Source of the DNA: Serendipita indica DSM 11827
Taxonomy: Eukaryota > Basidiomycota > Agaricomycetes > Sebacinales > Serendipitaceae
Direction: 5' to 3'
Assembly: GCA_910890315.1 (NCBI GenBank)
Contig: CAJVGD010000012.1
Span: forward strand, 992,001 to 1,056,000
DNA: 64,000 bases
This document shows, piece after piece, positions 25,133-35,565 of this stretch. The translations under genes were made by a program, and so were the position numbers. The notes beneath the pieces were generated by a model, which was not told the origin of the DNA, searched no databases, and worked only from the letters and a program-made list of their open reading frames with translations. The first letter of the stretch is position 1. Each line of letters opens with the position of its first letter.

Positions 25133-27788
25133 CTAGTGAGGAACTCTGGCGGTGGGGTTGCTCGACCCGACAGAGGTGCATTCATAGCTGGTAAACAAGA
25201 CGAGCCCATGTAGTGCCATAGCATAGACAATAAAAAATCTACAAGGATCAGGGCGCTGATTGAACGAGGGAATGCTACTCACAGCCGCGTGCGGCGGTTG
25301 CCCAAGATCGCCTGCGTCAACGTCAACACGCCGCGTTCCAAAGGATTCAACGCCTGAACAGCTCGAGCCGCTTCCTATAGAGTGCATATACACATAAGTA
25401 ACGTTCTAAGAATGAGAGAAACAAGACCCACCCGCCCGCGGAACGCTTCAAATGGATTCATATTTTGCTCGTAAAGACTCTTATACTTGTGGAGCCCATC
25501 ATTCCTCGCAAGAGTTGGTTCTGCTCGTGAATATGAAGTTCCAGGAGCGCCAGTCGGGCCGGGCAGTATGGAACTTTCACCCTGGTAGCTCTGCATATAA
25601 CGGATCTTTTCGTATAGTTTGAGATTATCACTCTGTAATGTCTTAATATCCGTTCTCAGTTCCGAGATGGTTTCGAATTGCTTGCGAAGTTCCTACAATC
25701 CTTGAGTAAGAGGGTAGGGCAGAAAAGGAATGCAGTACCTCTTCGAGCTCTGCATTGCGCTGGCGGAAACGATCTCGCTGACTGGTGACAATGGGCAGTA
25801 TTGAGCTGTCCGCCGCAGATGAAAATGGAATGGGCGTATATCGAACGGGCCGATCCTTTCAACGCGTTAGAGGATCCAAGCTGCCCCGTTTCCGTACGTA
25901 CAGGATTCGATCCCAGGTTGAGTCCAGAAAGACCGTCTGCAGACGCAGAAGGCGTCGATCTCCCAGACGGTCGCTCTCCATTGGCTTGACCCATGTGTCG
26001 ATCGACATGCATGATGTCGTTTTCTAGTCTCTCCGTGAGGATCTTTTGTTTCTCTAATTCCGCACGACATGTAGCTAGTTCGCCAGTCGTGGTTCGATAA
26101 GACTCTTCCAGTTCTGCGTGTAGCACCTGTGAGAAGTTGAGGAAGCATTCTGAAAGATATAGTTTACTTGCCCTAAACCTCGTGAGCTCTTCTAACATTT
26201 TGCGGTTCTTCGCTGCCAATAGCGTTTCGAGTGATTTGGCTTGTTGTTGATTTGCTTTGGAGGCGTTTGGGTCCGGGAGTTGAACGTCTTGATCTTCTTC
26301 TCCTCCCGCAAATTCGACGTACTAGGGAAATGTTCGGCACTCATCAGATCACCAAGACAAACGTACCTTCATAATCTCGAGTTCTCTTTTGATCTCATCA
26401 TAGTCAACGTACTGCTTCATCTTGTTCTTCAGGTTTTCGACCTCGCCTGACTAATCGAGGGTCAGAGAGAATTCTCCAACTGAAAATATGGCTCACTCTT
26501 TGGGCCAGTTCCTTACTTAATTCGGCGAGCCTCCTCTTAGAGCTAGCTTGGGCATCTTCAGAGGCAGCTTTTTGTGATTCTAGTGCCCGCACGAGACCAG
26601 CTACTTCTGCCTCTAGCTCGGCGACTTTTGATTCCAACTGTTGCGTCCTATGCCCCTTCAGAATCGGGTAAAAAGGGCGAACGGTACGCACTTTTCCTCA
26701 GTCTCCTGGCCGGTCCTTACAGCCTCAATCTCTGCACGAAGAAGTTCATTTCGGCGCTCGACGGCAGCTACTCGACTGTTTGCGCGTTCCAAATCTGAGA
26801 TGATCATGTCCATTTCCGCCAGTTTGGAGATGACTTCGGTATCCTGCCGTTGGGTCTGATTCAAGAGTTTTGCTTGATTCGACTCATTTGATGATCTTAG
26901 GTCACGGAGCTGATCCTTGACTAGGGTAACTTGTCTTTGAAGATCTCGTTCTCTCTCTTCATAGTTGAGAATGCGTTCATCGTAAGTCGCGTTGAGTTCG
27001 ATTTCCTTTTGGGCAACCTTTTCGCGAATCGCGTCTTCCATCTGTAAAGATGAGCTACATGATAGCACAGTTTACAACACACACACACCTTGCTTTGAAG
27101 CGCTTCCAGCTTGTCCTCCGCTCGTTTTCTCGCAGTCTCGAGGCTTGCAGATTCTGCCACTTTTCGCCGCAGTTCCGCATTATCGTTCTTCAACCGCTGA
27201 ATCTCCTCTTCCAGCTCTTTTGTTTCGCCGACTTTGACCATCTGATCCTACTAAGACGTCAGCGTACCACCGAGCTGAATATGGTTTATCACAAACCACC
27301 GCGGCGTCCAGTAATGGGTATGGATCAGGAGCCTCTGCAAGAATTTTGTACGCATTCAAGAATGCTGTTTCTGCACTCTTTGTCCTCTTGGTGAGATTGT
27401 CTATTTCCGTTTGATACGCTACAAGGACATGAGAGTGCATTCAGACTCGTACTGTAGCCCACCTTTGAGCAGAACTTTGATTTCGACTAATTTCTCCTCG
27501 TCCGGTAATCGTTTAAACTCTGCCGATGTGAGCCTCCGCCAGCAGTGTGTCATGGGTGGACAGGATCTACCTCTCGTCTTGTCTGCAAGTGCTTTTCTTC
27601 CAACCACTGATTCCTTCTGGTTCTCTACAAGTTCAACACCTTGCGCGTCGAGTGCTTTTTGGAGTTCTGTGAGATTGATGTCTGCGTGTGCATAATTTCC
27701 GTGGATATCAGCATTATTATAGACGTCTACTCTGATATAAACGACCTTTCCATGCTGAAAGAGCGGCTGAGAAGTTGTTCTCTGCCAT
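25133..27788 (-). CDS. COY1: Golgi CASP/Coy1 golgin
   Basis: CASP is a tail-anchored coiled-coil golgin of the Golgi rim, acting in intra-Golgi vesicle tethering. The product begins MAENNFSAALSAWK, is almost entirely heptad coiled coil (EEEIQRLKNDNAELRRKVAE, AEMDMIISDLERANSRVAAV, SKVAELEAEVAGLVRALESQ) and ends with the family C-terminus: ILPIVTSQRDRFRQRNAELE, SDNLKLYEKIRYMQSY, KYKSLYEQNMNPFEAFRGRE, ARAVQALNPLERGVLTLTQA, ILGNRRTRLFFIVYAMALHG with a membrane anchor (FFIVYAMALHGLVLFTSYE). About ten exons. Stop TAG at 25133-25135. Divergent from uS9m, with only 58 bp between ATGs, so both probably share one bidirectional promoter. Confidence 0.92.
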
Positions 27789-27846
27789 AGTCGCCAGTTC
27801 TAGTCGGCTCCAAGTTTGTGCAAGTCGAAGCTTGGACACGACCAAA

Positions 27847-28855
27847 ATGCTGCGCGTCCGTCCAGCACTGCGTGTCGCGTTTAAACGCGTTCCACGACGA
27901 GCAATGGCGACGGATAGCATCCCATTTATCCCTCCGGAATCCACAAAACGCATGATTCGAGGACGAGGACCCGTGCAGCCCATGCCAGAGTCGCCTACCT
28001 TCTTTTCCGGGCATTCTGCCTATCTCGACAGAGTCTACAATCTCGAAAAGCAGCTAAACGAATTCACATCGCTCATGCACCGCGCCCACATCACGCCTCT
28101 GCCAAAAGTTGCAGAACATCACATTGGCCATGTGCCATCATATTGGAGAGATGTCAATGAAATGTATCAAATCCTCGGAAAGGCTATCAAGGGCACGCAG
28201 TATCGACGACTCATCTCTGTCCTCACCCAACTCAACAAACTGCGTCGAGTCGCATTGCTATGCGGGAGAGAGGATATCGCGCAGAGCATTGAAAAAATCA
28301 TAACACCATACGAAAAATCCAACAAGGCCGTACTGGAGTCCCTGAGCACGGGACGAAAGCGACCCGAGCCAGACGAGTTTGGCCGTGTCTATGCCGTTGG
28401 CCGACGAAAGACGAGCTCTGCACGGGTATGGGTAATCAAAGTCAAGGATCAAGAATTCAGAGATGCTTCGGACCGTGGTTCTGTCCCCGTAGCGTCCTGT
28501 ATTGTCAATGGCATCCCAGCCGCACAGTACTTTACGCATGTAGTCGACCGAGAGCGCCTTTTCAGACCGTTAAAATTGACAGGTCTCTTGTCTTCTTACA
28601 ACGTGTTTGCGCTTGTCAGAGGCGGTGGAACCACGGGCCAGGCAGAGGCCATTGCTGTTGGTATGGCAAAGGCACTCGAAGTCTTGCAGCCAAACGTAAA
28701 ACCAATAATAAAGCAAGGTGTGTTCTTATTGATGGCTCAATTCATCTCTCACGCCGCTTGCAGCCAAGCTCATGCGACGCGATCCACGTATGGTGGAAAG
28801 GAAGAAGACCAATCTTGCAAAGGCAAGAAAGGCGTACACATGGGTCAAGCGATAG
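27847..28855 (+). CDS. MRPS9: Mitochondrial ribosomal protein uS9m
   Basis: Homologue of bacterial S9 in the mitochondrial small subunit. An N-terminal Arg-rich presequence ([20 protein letters not shown]) leads into a mitochondrial extension, then the S9 core: [68 protein letters not shown] and, after one intron, [20 protein letters not shown] with the end AYTWVKR. The intron begins GTGTGTTC after AAGCAAG and ends CTTGCAG, restoring [12 protein letters not shown]. Stop TAG at 28853-28855. The C-terminal basic tail that reaches the decoding site is intact. Confidence 0.94.
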
Positions 28856-28892
28856 TATTTTATATCTATATGGAAACACCCTTTATCCTGCG

Positions 28893-29425
28893 CTAGGGAT
28901 TCTCGAGTGCCTTGAGTGAGACTATTACCGCCTTTTCGACAGCGAGGGCGACCATTGGGCCCTTGCCACCTATCTTTTGTGATGCAGAAATGTCGATAGA
29001 GACAAACATCTGCTTTTTGAAGCGCTGTGCTACTTGGGAGTCAGTTACAATCCAGGGTCCTCGTTGTCGCTAAACGTACCGAGTCGTTGAGATAGAGGAA
29101 GTGCGACTGGATCCTGGCTCGTCCTAAGGAGAGTCGTCCCAGCGACGGGCATAGAAGGCTGAAAAGGATAAGTCTAAAACGGTCACATTTATCCTGTCGA
29201 TACCTTTGGACTCGGCATAGAACATGCCCAATCGACTCCTAATCGTCCAGATTGAACAGCGAGACTCTTCTGAGCTTCATCACCGCCGGAGATTGCCTGT
29301 GTCGTGGTCCCGGCCCATATTATATACGTATCGACGCCTCTCGTAATCTGCACGATGATTCCTGGAATATCCTGGGCATTATCTGGCTCAAAATATCGTG
29401 TATGGGTTGACAAGAGGCTGGCCAT
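28893..29425 (-). CDS. Proteasome assembly chaperone 4 (PAC4/Poc4 family)
   Basis: Small protein that with a PAC3-like partner guides alpha-ring assembly of the 20S proteasome. The fold has little sequence signal, but the order of landmarks fits: STHTRYFEPDN, IPGIIVQITRGVDTYIIWAG (first strands), DWACSMPSPK, then after an intron PSMPVAGTTLLRTSQDPVAL, PLSQRLAQRFKKQMFVSIDI (the LAxRLxxRxxKQxFVS signature) and a C-terminal GPMVALAVEKAVIVSLKALE. Three exons; the last intron restores frame through a split alanine codon. Stop TAG at 28893-28895, only 37 bp from the uS9m stop. Assignment is by family pattern and is good but not certain. Confidence 0.78.
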
Positions 29426-29818
29426 GATTCACGCGGCACTTGCTCCCCAACGCCCATTTACCGCTTCGCGGCCGAATGAGCTCTGGTCAACAAAATTCAA
29501 ACTCAAGGACAATTCTAGAATCACACATTGCAAATACAACCTGCTCTTGTGGTCAGCCCATAGTCCAACGCATCTCGCACACAAAAGAAAATCCAGATCG
29601 GTAAATGTCCACCACTTGGCTCTGTTGCCACGTCTAAACAACATTTATTAGGCCATTTTATACCTGCGCGACTGGTGGCTGCAATTTCTGGAGTACGCCG
29701 TTGTCATATTCATCATACTCTCATTGTCTGATTTCACCCAGCCTGGGCGGATCAGTTTCGACTCTCTGCACCAGGATTCAAGGCTGCTGAAGATTCATTC
29801 TCGTCCCCCAAAAAAGAA
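29426..29818. other. Divergent intergenic region
   Basis: Shared upstream region of PAC4 (minus) and the coiled-coil orphan (plus). No supported gene; no strong promoter motif noted. Confidence 0.3.
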
Positions 29819-30507
29819 ATGTCCTCAACCACGAAGCGAAAGCGTACCTCTTCACCCCAGATACCAGGAACGGCGCTCCTAGCATCTACTTCGAATAGTT
29901 CGTACACATCTTCCCCCGGATTCACCTGGACTTTCTGAATAGTCTTTTAGAACGTCGGGACTATTGGTCGACAAAGGCCGAACCCGACGAACCTGATCAG
30001 GATCCCGATTCCGGAGAAGAGAAGATGGACGCGTCTCCCGTAAAGAGTGTTCACTTTCCTCCAGTCAAACGCCAAGCACCAGGCCAATATAACTTGATGG
30101 GCGCAAATAATGAGCACCCTGAGCCTTACTCGACGATCAAGAACGACCCAGTAGGCACAAACCAGGCTACTGCAAATTTCACTAACAGTGGTCTATAGGA
30201 TAATCCGTTTTTGGTTGACTCCACTCCAGGGCGAGCTAATGCAAGGCTGGACAGCGTACACCGAACACCTGGAGGATCTATCATTGAGAGGTCCAAAGTG
30301 GGCGAAATATTCGATGAAATGCTCGAAGTACAAATCAGACTCAAAGGAGCCATCGAAACGGCAGAAAGAAAAGCTTTTGCAGATAAGCGTGCGCTAAGTT
30401 ACAAAATCGAAACCATCAGAAAACTCGAAGCAGAAGTCCAAGACTTGCGGAAGCAGAATGAGGCACTCAAGAGGGAGAATGATGAACTCCGACAACGCTG
30501 CTTTTGA
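29819..30507 (+). CDS. Coiled-coil orphan protein
   Basis: Three exons (29819-29901, 29943-30150, 30199-30507) give about 199 residues. The protein starts MSSTTKRKRTSSPQIPGTAL with an Arg/Lys/Ser patch, continues NSSLLERRDYWSTKAEPDEP, an acidic stretch, KSVHFPPVKRQAPGQYNLMG and DNPFLVDSTPGRANARLDSV, and ends with one long coiled coil (VGEIFDEMLEVQIRLKGAIE to ENDELRQRCF). The basic N-terminus, TP and SP sites and the C-terminal coiled coil recall nuclear or spindle proteins, but I know no family with this exact pattern and give no function. Both introns restore frame. Converges on HSP104, with 124 bp between the stops. Confidence 0.65.
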
Positions 30508-30631
30508 AAATGTCTTACTTATTTCGGTACGAGGTATTCTCTTTGTAAAACAGTGCTTCACAATACATATACAAAACTTTATCGGACAAGACACAAGGCT
30601 ACATAATCAGTTCTACATTCTAGGGACTCGT

Positions 30632-33600
30632 TTAATCCACCTCTTCGACGATCAACTCGTCATCGTCGTCCAAGTCCATATCATCTGCCGCGCCAGAACC
30701 TTCATGGTTTGGAATAATCATAAGTCGGTTGTGGTGCTTGTCAAAGTCGACGCGGACCGTCTCGCCATCCCGTACGCGATCGTCCAAGATGTATACGGAC
30801 AGCGGATTGAGGAGCTCGGTCATGATTGCGCGCTGAAGTGGACGGGCACCATAGGTCGCAGAGTAGCCGATCGACGCCAGGTAATGTTTTGCTTCGTCGC
30901 TGACCGACAACTTCATCTTGCGGCCTTCGATACGTTGTTGAACTTCGCCCAGACGAATGTCGACAATCTTGCGAATGTTGGAGTGTGAGAGAGCACGCTA
31001 TATCAATCGTCAGTCATCTGAATATTGAAGAATAGTATGAGACTTACATAGATGATAATATTGTCGATACGGTTCAAGAATTCAGGTGGCCAGGTCGTGC
31101 GGATGGCATCCATGACAGCTTTGCGGATCGGACTGGGCACTGGACCTTCACCCATATCCGTCAAGAACGTGCTACCGACATTGGATGTAAAAATGATGAC
31201 GGTGTTTCTAAAGTCGACGACTCGGCCTTGTCCATCCGTCAGGCGACCGTCGTCCAGCACCTGCAAAAATACGGTGACAAACTCGCGAGAGGCCTTTTCG
31301 AGTCTAGAAAAGGAATGTTAGATAAGATCCAATGTGAAGACAGGAAGACAGGAAGCACTTACTCATCAACCAGAATAACACTGTAGGGTTTGCGACGAAT
31401 ATACTCGGTAAGTTGGCCTCCCTGATCATGTCCAACATAACCAGGAGGTGCTCCAATAAGTCGCGATATTGAGTGCTTCTCCGAGTATTCGCTGCCATCG
31501 ATGCGGCACATGGCATCTGGAGAGTCGAACAGGCTTTGGGCGAGCTTTGCCACAGTATGTCAGCACTCACATCAAAATAGATTGAAATATTCACATACCG
31601 TCTTTGATAACAGAGTCTTTCCGGTTCCACTGGGTCCAGCAAAGAGGAAACTGGCCAGCGGACGATTCTCGTTTCGTAAGCCAGAACGTGAAAGCCGTAT
31701 AGCGTTGGCGACCGCTTTGACGGCTTCTGGCTGCCCTACCACACTCTCTGCAAGCGTCTTTTCCAATCGCAAGAGCTTTTCCCTTTCTGTTGACATCAAG
31801 CGGGTGACTGGGATACCGGTCCATCGAGCGACGACTTCTGCAATAGCTTCAGGCGCTACTGTGTCGGCAAGAGATCCACCATGAGCGGCTTCCTCTGCCA
31901 TGGCTTTTTCGAGGCGACCCTGGAGTTCTGGGATGGCATAATAGCGCAAATCGGAAGCAGTCGCCAGATCGTAACGCCGTTCAGCGTCGTCTGCCTTTGC
32001 TTTGAGTTCGTCGATGCGTTTACGAATCTCGTTAATTTCGTCGCTACGTTTCTTTTCTGTTTCGTACTGAGCCTTGAGGGGTTGGAGTTTGTCGTCGATG
32101 TTGGCAACCTCCTTTCGAGCAGCCGCCAAGCGCTCTTTTGAGGAAGAGTCTTTCTCGCGCTAGTTTATTGTCAGTAAAATCCCAACGGAGGGAAGAGTTG
32201 AATCTTACCTCAAGTGCATGGATTTCGACTTCTAGCTCGAGTCGCTTGCGTTCCAGTTGATCAATTGCTTCAGGAGCCGTTTCTCGGGTGACACGAACGC
32301 TTGCGCAGCATTCGTCGACCAGATCAATTGCACTATCTGGGAGTCGCCTTGACGTGAGGTAGCGATGCGCCAAGGTTGCCGCCGCGACGAGTGCGCTGTC
32401 TAGGATGCGCACACCGTGGTGAACTTCATACTTTTCCCTGATACCACGAAGAATGCTGACTAGATTTTGTTAGAAGATACCCTTTCTTGTTACGTATGTA
32501 CTCACTTGTATCTGGGACGCTTGGCTCATTGACGAGTACTTGGGCAAACCGACGTTCAAATGCGGCGTCCTTTTCGATATATTTGCTGTATTCTGCGAGA
32601 GTCGTCGCACCAATGACACGAATCTTGCCTCTGGCAAGCTGAGGCTTGAGCAGATTTGCCGCGTCCATGCCCCCGCCTTCGGCACCTTTGCCGGCCATAA
32701 TCAAGTGAAGCTCGTCAATGAACAAGATGACACCCGCGCCTTCTTCTGAGGCCTTTTCAACCTCTGTAACTGTGTAAGTAACCAATCAAGAATAGCAGCC
32801 GAGAAGTACTCACCATTGAGCACAGATTTTACTCGTTCTTCATATTCTCCCTTGTATTTTGCACCAGCCATCAGGGCACCCATGTCCAGGCTGAAGAGGC
32901 GACCCATCAAGGAAGCAGGCACATCTCGACGTGCAATACGTTGGGCGAGACCTTCGGCAATGGCGGTCTTCCCTGTTCCCGGTTCTCCAATGAGAACTGG
33001 GTTATTCTTCGTACGACGGCAAAGGATTCGAATTACACGTCGAATCTCGTTGTCGCGTCCAATGACGGGTCGAGCTTGCCCTCTTCAGCGAGTGCCGTCA
33101 AGTCGGTGGCGTATTTGGAAAGGGCGTCAAAGCCTTGTTCAGCACTTTTGCTTTCTACACGGCGGTTGCCTCGTAGTTGTTGTATAACGGTCTTGATAAC
33201 GCCTTCGGTTATAGAGGCTTCCTTGAGCGCTTGAACGATTGTTGGATCCTTGATCAATGCGAGGAGGAGATGATCTTGCGCGATGTAGGAGTCGTGCTAC
33301 AGAAAAGTCAGCATTTGTGACGGGCTTTGGCGCCCACTCCGAATGGCGGAGTGGACAAACAACTCACCATCGTCTTTTGAAGACTCTGAGCCTCATGGAG
33401 CACCTTTCGAGATGCTTGACTCAGTGAAATCTCTTCCGGGGGTGGATCTTGGGAAGGTAGGCGAACTAATTGTCGCTGGATAGCTCGGGCTACGAGAGTC
33501 TATATTCAAATGTTAGTCCCGTACAAATGTGATGCACAAATACAACTTACCTGATCACCACCGGCTTTCTGGATGGCCTGAACGAACAGGGATCCTCCTT

Positions 33601-33766
33601 GACCGGCAGGCTTTGGGAGCGCGCCTGGTGGAGAGAGTCCAGCATCTTCGTTCAGCATTGCTGATGCGAAGTGAACGGGCTGGACTTGGGAGTGGGCATG
33701 GTCTTTTGCCAGTTGAATCGCAGCCGCAAGGGTCTGCTCTGATTTTTCGGTAAAGTCGTAGTTCAT
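30632..33766 (-). CDS. HSP104: HSP104/ClpB disaggregase
   Basis: Hexameric AAA+ chaperone that threads aggregated proteins with Hsp70 help. In order: N-domain ([20 protein letters not shown] with [12 protein letters not shown]), first AAA+ module with Walker [19 protein letters not shown] and Walker [12 protein letters not shown], coiled-coil middle domain ([20 protein letters not shown]), second AAA+ module with Walker [21 protein letters not shown], pore loop around [13 protein letters not shown], Walker B SVILVDELEKA, sensor-2 GARPLQRAI, and an acidic tail ending [12 protein letters not shown] like the Hsp104 co-chaperone tail. About a dozen introns. Cytosol or nucleus expected. Two heat-shock element clusters and a TATAAAAAG lie upstream. 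An inverted fragment of the gene lies at 34678-34959. Confidence 0.96.
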
Positions 33767-33822
33767 GGTAGCTGTTCAAGTTGTTTATTGGTAGAGTTGG
33801 TCAGCTGCTGGCGACCCGGCTT

Positions 33823-33831
33823 CTTTTTATA
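33823..33831 (-). promoter_or_regulatory. HSP104 TATA box
   Basis: TATAAAAAG read on the minus strand, about 57-65 nt upstream of the HSP104 ATG, between the start codon and the heat-shock elements. Confidence 0.65.
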
Positions 33832-33869
33832 AGACCCATGCGTCATTCCAGACCCCTCCACCGACGCCT

Positions 33870-33884
33870 AGAATATTCTCGAAA
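33870..33884 (-). promoter_or_regulatory. Heat-shock element, three contiguous units
   Basis: aGAAtaTTCtcGAAa: three alternating nGAAn pentamers with the exact 5-bp spacing bound by Hsf1, about 105 nt upstream of the HSP104 ATG. This is direct sequence support for heat-shock control. Confidence 0.85.
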
Positions 33885-34030
33885 AATTGGGCCAGGACGA
33901 GCTACGTCTCGACGTTTGACTTGCTTATGTCATGAGAATACAGAGGGACCAAGAACCGTCAAGAATGACATGGTCATCCACTTCCGACAATGCTACCCAC
34001 CCGCCACCCAAGCAGTGATACGCCATCCCG

Positions 34031-34044
34031 GAATATTCCAAGAA
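34031..34044 (-). promoter_or_regulatory. Second heat-shock element, two perfect units plus one offset
   Basis: GAAtaTTC with a further GAA one base out of phase, about 265 nt upstream of the HSP104 ATG. A weaker distal site. Confidence 0.55.
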
Positions 34045-34677
34045 GACTTTAAATATAGCCGCGGAAATACATATTTTAATCTTAAAATGCTACAAAAGAC
34101 GTTGTAGTGTTCTCCCAGTCTCCTTGCCGTCAAACTGGTGTTTGCCACCAGCTAGCTCTTGATCCCGAACGTTTCGAACGAAAACAATGTCGACTCTTCG
34201 CTCGCGCTTCAAAGCATTCTTCACCGCTCTAAGTTGTCGCTGTATATGACCGACCAAGCACCCACTGCTCATCATCCGACGGATCTCAACAAACCCTCGA
34301 CCTCGAGGACCAAGTCAAAAGAATGAACTCGGTTTTTCAAAGTTATGCCTGGGACGGATCTTATCGTCGAATAGGGGATCTTGTCTGCACACGCCATTGA
34401 TCTCCAATGTCAGCATTATCGCCATCCATGGCTCGGACGGCCACAGAGAGAATACACGTACGGCAGAAATAGCGCCTTCTGGATTCTGGAGGTTCAATCA
34501 GCCGACATACCGAACCCCCCGGATCCTCATGCACGATGCGGATACTCAGGGTCGGGGGGTATTTTAGCGCAGAGCATACATATTTCAAGATAGAGACAAC
34601 TTTTCAAATGTCTGTCACGGCATTGTAGTGATCCACGCGTCAGGAGCTTGTTGGAATTTGCCTCGCACCCCTAACCT
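34045..34677. other. Intergenic, upstream of HSP104
   Basis: No supported gene. Short open frames on both strands show no family pattern. Confidence 0.3.
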
Positions 34678-34959
34678 TATACGGCTTTCACGTTCTGGCT
34701 TGCGAAACAAGAATCGTCCGCTGGCCAGTTTCCTCTTTGCTGGACCCAGTGAAACCGGAAAGACTCTGTTATCAAAGACGGTATGTGAATATTTCAACCT
34801 ATTTTGATGTGAGTGCTGACATATTGTGGTAAAGTTGGCCCAAAGCCTGTTCGACTCTCCAGATGCCATGTGCCGCATCGATGGCAGCGAATACTCGGAG
34901 AAGCACTCAACATCGCGACTCATTGGTGCACCTCCTGGTTATGTTGGACATGATCAGGG
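34678..34959 (+). pseudogene. Inverted duplicate fragment of HSP104
   Basis: 282 bp that match the reverse complement of 31420-31701 inside HSP104 with about 11 single-base differences counted by eye and no gap, roughly 96 percent. It spans the end of one exon (second Walker A), the whole 58-nt-class intron, and the start of the next exon (to GYVGHDQG). Because the intron is kept, it arose from DNA and not from mRNA. In the copy the Walker A reads GPSETGKT rather than GPSGTGKT. No start codon or remaining exons accompany it, so I take it as a non-functional fragment, head to head with HSP104 about 0.9 kb upstream of its start. Confidence 0.93.
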
Positions 34960-35565
34960 CATCTCCTCTTTACATCGGCCGCCGTTGGTAATATGTCACG
35001 GCGAGCTGCGAGGTCCAGTGGTTAAGCCACGATAAGTCATTTCTCGTGAATATTGGCGGGCGGTTCATGGCGCCTGGTGGTATTTATTGACGGGTTACAG
35101 CATCTATACAAGAGGGGGTGCAATTAGATGCGCGTGCTTTTCTTTGTTGCGCTTCCTGTAGTTATATAGCGCATTACTGCATTAAGAGTATCTATGGACG
35201 ACATCACTGATTTAGCTGAGAACTCTGTTCCGCATGACCTCTATTTCATTATTTTTGCGTTCATTCATGCTGACACCGGTGAAAATAGTTATTATAAGTG
35301 TCATAGGGTGCCATAGTTATCAATCAGGCAGTGACGCCGGTTAGACTTAGTGATTATGCCACTTCGCACCAGCCACCGTCACGTCGGCCTTTTATGAACC
35401 TTTTCTATATGACTGAAGGTTGCACTTTTAATTGTATAATTACTCATGAATAGGCTAATCAACCGAGAGCATTGCGTAGTTTCGACCACAGAAAGGTTTA
35501 TTCAGAGGACATCGATTTACAGCCAGTGAAGTCTGACTACCGACGAGATTTCGGTCGATGCGAGC
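34960..35565. other. AT-richer gene-free stretch
   Basis: From the end of the HSP104 fragment to the DyP1 stop. AT-rich and without coding signal. A tRNA A-box-like string at 35011-35021 has no good B box after it. Confidence 0.4.

Noticed and set aside
30458-30988. Forward open frame of 176 residues
   Set aside because: It is antisense to the last exons of HSP104 and has no family pattern of its own.
35001-35080. tRNA-like or SINE-like A box (AGGTCCAGTGG, then TTAAG)
   Set aside because: No good B box (GGTTCGANTCC) follows and no cloverleaf arms pair; the match is short.
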